From the NCBI RefSeq assembly GCF_001579845.1, contig NZ_CP007440.1, positions 1,616,001-1,680,000 on the forward strand: a stretch of DNA of 64,000 bases, read 5' to 3'. The notes under the pieces were generated by a model. It was not told the DNA's origin, did not search any database, and was given only the letters and a program-made list of their open reading frames with translations. A program made the translations under genes and the position numbers. Positions 60,205 through 64,000 of this stretch are shown in pieces. The stretch comes from Rhodoplanes sp. Z2-YC6860 (GTDB lineage: Bacteria; Pseudomonadota; Alphaproteobacteria; Rhizobiales; Xanthobacteraceae). Position 1 is the stretch's first letter, and each line of letters starts with the position of its first letter.

Positions 60205-61200
60205 ATGACGACGCGGCGTAATTTCATGGCGCTGGCGGGATCGGCTGGACTTTCGGCTGGCTTCGGCCAGACGGCCTGGTCGCAGAGCACCATCGACGGC
60301 TGGCCGTCGCGTGCGGTGCGCGTGATCTCGCCGACCGCCACCGGCGGCCCGGGCCAAAATTTCCGGCTCTATGCCGACAATCTGAAGAACACATTTGGCC
60401 AGAGCTTCGTGCTGGAGAACATGCCGGGCGCATCCGGTTCGATCGGCTGCATGACGGTGGCGCGCTCGGAAGCCGACGGCCACACCCTCCTGCTCGCCTC
60501 CAACAGTCATATCGTGCTGGCGCCACTGGTGATCAGCGGCAGCCCGGTGAACGTCAAACGCGATTTCGATCCGATCGCGCTGATGTTCACCTTCCCGTTC
60601 CTGCTCGTGGTCAACCCGGACCTCGGCGTGAAGACACTCGACGAATTCGTCGCGTATGCCAAAGCGCGGCCCGGCCAGCTCAATTGGGGCTCGCCGGGCG
60701 TCGGCACCGGCGGTCATCTGGTGACGGAATTGCTGCTGAAGAAGACGGGCATCAAGGGCCAGCATGTGCCTTATCCCGGGACCACGCAGCAGTTGCTCGC
60801 CGCCGCGGCCGGCACGCTGCAATTCACCTTCGACACCCCGGGCAACTCCAAAGGCCTCCGCGACAGCGGCAAGGTGCTCGCGCTGGCCGTCACCGGCGAC
60901 AAGCGCTCGAACACCGCGCCCGAGGTGCCGACCTTCAAGGAGCTGGGCTACGACGGCTTCGACGATCTGCGGGTGGCCAACGGACTGCTGGCGCCCAAGG
61001 GAACGTCGCCGAAACTGATCCAGGCGTTCAACGCCGAAATCGTGAAAATGAACAGCAGCGGCGCCGTCCACGATACTTTGGTCGGCGCGTCGTACGAGCC
61101 GGGCGTGATGTCGCCGCAAGACTATGGCGCGATGATCGACCGTGAGCTCGAGCAGTGGGGTGCAATCGTGCGCGAAACAGGTGTGCAGATAAAGTCATGA
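60205..61200 (+). CDS. Bug/TctC-type substrate-binding protein
   Basis: A 331-residue secreted protein. The N terminus MTTRRNFMALAGSAGLSAGFG is a Tat-like signal with paired arginines. The first motif is variant: WPSRAVRVISPTATGGPGQNFR instead of the standard P-x-RPI...AGG-D, while QSFVLENMPGASGSIGCMTVA and DGHTLL are recognisable. Such changes in the ligand loop suggest a non-standard ligand. GGGAGG nine bases before ATG 60205 sets the start. Its stop TGA overlaps the start of the dioxygenase-like gene by four bases (ATGA), so the two are translated together. Confidence 0.92.
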   Translation: MTTRRNFMALAGSAGLSAGFGQTAWSQSTIDGWPSRAVRVISPTATGGPGQNFRLYADNLKNTFGQSFVLENMPGASGSIGCMTVARSEADGHTLLLASNSHIVLAPLVISGSPVNVKRDFDPIALMFTFPFLLVVNPDLGVKTLDEFVAYAKARPGQLNWGSPGVGTGGHLVTELLLKKTGIKGQHVPYPGTTQQLLAAAAGTLQFTFDTPGNSKGLRDSGKVLALAVTGDKRSNTAPEVPTFKELGYDGFDDLRVANGLLAPKGTSPKLIQAFNAEIVKMNSSGAVHDTLVGASYEPGVMSPQDYGAMIDRELEQWGAIVRETGVQIKS

Positions 61201-62222
61201 CAGGGCCGATTCCCAAAACCAACTTCAATCCGCCGTTCAACATCACGCGCGCCAGCCATCTCATCTTCACGGTGCGCGATCTCGCCAAGAGCCGCGAGTT
61301 CTACACCGAGGTGATGGGGCTGATCGTCAGCGACGAAGACGCCAGCACGCTCTGGCTGCGGGGGGTCGAGGAGCGCGCCCATCATTCGCTGACGTTGAAG
61401 AAAACCACCGGCCGGCCGGAGTGCGAGCGCGTCGGTTTCCGGGTGTTCACCGAAGAGGATCTCGCCAAGGCCAAGGCGCATTTCGACAAGATCGGCGTCA
61501 AATCCGAGTTCGTCGAGGTGCCGCACCAGGACCGCACGCTGCACTTCAACGATCCGGCCGGCACGCCGGTGGAGCTCGTCGCCACCATGAAGACGGTGCC
61601 GCGCATGCACACCCGGATCGACAAGCATCGCGGTGCGGGTGCGCTGCGGATGGATCACTACCAGGTGCTGGTCCCCGATGTTCTGGCGAACGCGAAGTTC
61701 TACATGGACTTGGGCTTCCGGATTTCCGACTACATCTACGTCGAGGCGGCGCAGCGCGTGGTCGGCACCTTCCTGCACCGCAAGGACAACCCCTGGGACA
61801 TCGTATTCCTGACGCGCTCAGGCCCGCGCTTTCATCACGGCGGCTACGTGGTCGAGGCCTTCGAGGACATCGTCCGAGCCTGCGACGTCGCCGGCAATCT
61901 CGGGTTCGGCGACCGGATCGAGCACGGTCCTGGTCGCCACGGCCATCAGCACTCGTATTATCTCTACGTGCGCGATCCGGACGGGCATCGCACCGAGCTG
62001 CTGCTGCCGGGCATCCAGATCATCGACATCGACGACGAGCCGGTGATGTGCCCGGTGAAGCCGAACGCGAATTCGAACCTTTGGGGCCTGCCGGCGCCGA
62101 AGAGCTGGGTCGAGGAGGCGACAAATTTCTCGGGCGTCGAGATCAAGCAGACGCAGGACGGCACGCCGATGACGGCGGAGCGCTATCTCGCGGAAAAGAC
62201 CAAGGAGGCGGTGGCGACATAA
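61197..62222 (+). CDS. VOC family protein similar to homoprotocatechuate 2,3-dioxygenase
   Basis: A 341-residue extradiol-dioxygenase-type protein with two vicinal-oxygen-chelate modules. By position the metal ligands match those of the Brevibacterium enzyme: His in MDHYQVLVPD (residue 154), His in RFHHGGYVVE (213-214) and Glu in HRTELLLPG (267); Tyr 257 lies in SYYLYVRDPDG and His 248 in GRHGHQHS. The residue that I expect to be the catalytic second-sphere His at 200 appears as Trp (KDNPWD), by alignment from memory. If real, oxygen chemistry could differ. It overlaps the Bug gene by four bases, so the ligand may be a catecholic acid. Confidence 0.9.
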   Translation: MTGPIPKTNFNPPFNITRASHLIFTVRDLAKSREFYTEVMGLIVSDEDASTLWLRGVEERAHHSLTLKKTTGRPECERVGFRVFTEEDLAKAKAHFDKIGVKSEFVEVPHQDRTLHFNDPAGTPVELVATMKTVPRMHTRIDKHRGAGALRMDHYQVLVPDVLANAKFYMDLGFRISDYIYVEAAQRVVGTFLHRKDNPWDIVFLTRSGPRFHHGGYVVEAFEDIVRACDVAGNLGFGDRIEHGPGRHGHQHSYYLYVRDPDGHRTELLLPGIQIIDIDDEPVMCPVKPNANSNLWGLPAPKSWVEEATNFSGVEIKQTQDGTPMTAERYLAEKTKEAVAT

Positions 62223-62326
62223 AGCTCGGTCGTTTTCCGGCGGAAACTTGCTAGATTGAACGCGGCCGCGAATCATTGCGGGCGCAATCGCCGTCGTCCC
62301 GTCGCCGGGCCAGGAAGACAGACCGC

Positions 62327-63472
62327 ATGGCCAAGCGGACGACCGCCGCACCAACCAAAGGCAGCACGAAAATTGGCCGCCGGCGTTTCCTGCTGGCGGG
62401 GCTTTCCGCGGGCCTTGGCGGCGCAGCCACGATCGCGATGCCGCAGGTGTCCCGCGCCCAGACCGTGAGCTGGCGCATCCAGAGCGCGTGGCCTGCAAAG
62501 GATGTGTTCCACGAATTTGCCGTGGACTATGCCAAGCGGGTGACCGAAATGGCGTCCGGCCGGCTGCGCATCGACGTTGTCGCGGCGGGTTCGGTGGTGC
62601 CGCCGCTGCAGATGGCTGACGCGACCCATGCCGGCATCCTCGACGGCTGCCACGGCACCGCGAGCCTCTGGTACAAGAAGCACAAGGCTTATGCGCTGTT
62701 CGGCGCGCCGCCCTCGTTTGGCTGGAACTCGCACGGCTTCCTCGCCTGGTTCTATTACGGCGGCGGCGAGACGCTCTATCGGGAGCTGACCAACGAGATC
62801 GTGCGGGCCAATCTCACCGGCTTCCTCTACGGCCCGATGCCCACGCAGGCGCTCGGCTGGTTCAAGAAGGAGATCAAGGAGCCGTCCGATCTCAAGGGCG
62901 TGCGCTATCGCGGCACGGCTCTCGCGGGCGAGCTGTTTGCGAGCCTCGGCGCCACCATCATCAATGTGCCGGCCAATCAGGTCGCGCCCTTCATGGAGCG
63001 CGGCATGGTCGACGCCACGGACGGCAGCAACGTCGCGATCGATCTGCAGTCCGGCCTGCCTGAGGTCGCGAAGTTCTACATGCTGGGCAGTCATCACCGG
63101 CAGGCGGAGGCCTTCGAGATTGTTTTCAACAAGCAGAAGCATGATGCGCTGCCGGCCGAGCTCAAGGCGATCACGCGGCACGCCGCATTCTCGGCATCGA
63201 GCGATCAGCTCTGGAGCGCGCATTCGCGTTATCCCAAAGAATTCGACGAGATCAAGAAGCGTGGTGTCAGTGCGGTGAGGACCAGCCCCGGTGTCATCGA
63301 GGCGCAGCTCAAAGCCTGGGACGGGGTGATCGCCGAGTTGTCGAAGGATTCGTTCTTCGCCAAGGTGATCGCTTCGCAGAAGGCCTGGGTGAAGCGCACC
63401 CAGCCATTTTTTCAGGCCAACAATCTCGACACTGACGATCTCGCCGCGGCCTACAAACATTTTTTTGGTTGA
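62327..63472 (+). CDS. TRAP transporter substrate-binding protein (DctP paralogue)
   Basis: A 381-residue Tat-exported binding protein: the signal KIGRRRFLLAGLSAGLGGAA follows a basic 20-residue leader. Its mature part parallels the DctP at 55278, with WPAKDVFHEFAVDYAKRVTEM, YGPMPTQALGWFKKEI and VRYRGTALAGELFA all aligned, so they are paralogues. No DctQ or DctM is adjacent; it may share the permease at 56507-58920, or serve another TRAP system. The start at 62327 has AGGAAG upstream; an upstream ATG at 62276 adds 17 basic residues. Confidence 0.93.
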   Translation: MAKRTTAAPTKGSTKIGRRRFLLAGLSAGLGGAATIAMPQVSRAQTVSWRIQSAWPAKDVFHEFAVDYAKRVTEMASGRLRIDVVAAGSVVPPLQMADATHAGILDGCHGTASLWYKKHKAYALFGAPPSFGWNSHGFLAWFYYGGGETLYRELTNEIVRANLTGFLYGPMPTQALGWFKKEIKEPSDLKGVRYRGTALAGELFASLGATIINVPANQVAPFMERGMVDATDGSNVAIDLQSGLPEVAKFYMLGSHHRQAEAFEIVFNKQKHDALPAELKAITRHAAFSASSDQLWSAHSRYPKEFDEIKKRGVSAVRTSPGVIEAQLKAWDGVIAELSKDSFFAKVIASQKAWVKRTQPFFQANNLDTDDLAAAYKHFFG

Positions 63473-63562
63473 CCGCGACAGCAGCGCGCAAAACTCAAGC
63501 GAGCGGTCTTGACGATCCGGTTGCAACGCAGCAAACAGTCGTTGCATTTTTCGAGGGTGAGT

Positions 63563-63964
63563 ATGATTGCAAGGAAATGGTATGCGGCTCTGGCAGCCGC
63601 GGTGATGATTTCGGAAGCAGCGATTGCGGTTCACGCACAAGAGGTCCCTTTCGAGGGTGAATTGTTGCTCGACGCCCGGCCGATGCCGGGCTCAAAGCGC
63701 ATTCCGAACATGGACGTCGCCGCCAACGGCACCATCGCACTTGAGATGTGGTGCAACCGGGTCGAGGGACAGGTTGTGGTCGCGGGCGACACTTTGACGG
63801 TCATCACCGGGCAGCCGACCGAACGCGACTGTTCGCCGGACCGGGCGCGCGCCGATGCGGAATTGATCGAGGCGCTGAACGCCGTCACCAACTGGCGCCG
63901 CCAGGGCGATTCCGTTTTGCTGATCGGCCCGAAGACTCTCCGCTTCAAAGTGCCGACGAACTAG
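63563..63964 (+). CDS. Secreted META-domain (HslJ-like) protein
   Basis: A 133-residue protein with a signal peptide (MIARKWYAALAAAVMISEAAIAVHA). The mature part has the META/HslJ layout: a G-x-x-x-W-C-N region ALEMWCNRVEG near residue 58, LTVITGQPTERDCSPDRARADAELIEALNAV in the middle and LLIGPKTLRFKV at the end. HslJ-like proteins are periplasmic and linked to stress or novobiocin resistance, without known activity. The two cysteines could form a disulfide. GAGGGTGAG stands before ATG 63563; a frame opening at 63509 lacks a signal sequence. Nothing is seen between its stop and the window end. Confidence 0.82.
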   Translation: MIARKWYAALAAAVMISEAAIAVHAQEVPFEGELLLDARPMPGSKRIPNMDVAANGTIALEMWCNRVEGQVVVAGDTLTVITGQPTERDCSPDRARADAELIEALNAVTNWRRQGDSVLLIGPKTLRFKVPTN

Positions 63965-64000
63965 GCAGGCGCATACCTCAACGGGCCTCGGTTCGGCGCT

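Overview
This GC-rich window looks like a chromosomal segment of an alphaproteobacterium of the order Hyphomicrobiales (Bradyrhizobium / Rhodopseudomonas / Xanthobacteraceae type). The reasons are a DUF3551 protein, a TorF-like porin, a one-chain indolepyruvate:ferredoxin oxidoreductase, and several families of long palindromic intergenic repeats of the kind common in that group. I see no rRNA, tRNA, CRISPR array, prophage or insertion sequence. Almost every gene concerns uptake, CoA activation or oxidation of small organic acids and aromatics, or its regulation.

Layout. 1-8.6 kb: end of an SDR gene, an acyl-CoA dehydrogenase, a class II aldolase divergent from a Bug/TctC-type binding protein, the ferredoxin oxidoreductase and an amidohydrolase. 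8.6-15.1 kb (minus strand): two tandem-duplicated Bug proteins, a secreted lysozyme-like protein, and a class II aldolase behind a molybdenum hydroxylase large subunit. 15.4-24.3 kb: a plus-strand unit with an acyl-CoA synthetase, livG, livH, livM, a binding protein, livF and a PaaK-like ligase, punctuated by palindromic repeats. 24.4-27.9 kb: a DUF3551 protein, glcE-glcF without glcD, and a histone-H1-like protein. 27.9-33.6 kb: a divergent catabolic locus. A CoA-transferase, dienelactone hydrolase, Bug protein and class II aldolase lie on the minus strand, and an acyl-CoA dehydrogenase with a GntR regulator on the plus strand, around a perfect operator-like palindrome.

33.6-41.2 kb: a secreted metallo-beta-lactamase-fold protein, a FUSC-DUF1656-HlyD exporter operon, a second molybdenum hydroxylase large subunit and a glutaredoxin-DinB fusion. 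41.3-48.0 kb: two LysR-controlled modules, each combining an enzyme with a Bug protein. 48.1-55.0 kb: a binding-protein-like protein without signal peptide, a ketopantoate-reductase-like protein, an EamA exporter, a TorF-like porin, an HPP protein and an SbmA/BacA-type ABC transporter. 55.3-64.0 kb: a TRAP transporter (dctPQM), a MetE-like protein divergent from a Bug protein coupled to a homoprotocatechuate-dioxygenase-like protein, a second TRAP binding protein, and a META-domain lipoprotein-like or secreted protein.

Taken together the window is a mosaic of small substrate modules. Each pairs one or two enzymes with a binding protein, often with a local regulator. Seven Bug proteins occur and no TctA/TctB membrane genes, so the binding proteins must use membrane components encoded elsewhere, or act as sensors. 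Starts were chosen by ribosome binding site, family N-terminus and overlap with neighbours. Functions come from motif recognition by eye and were not checked by database search.
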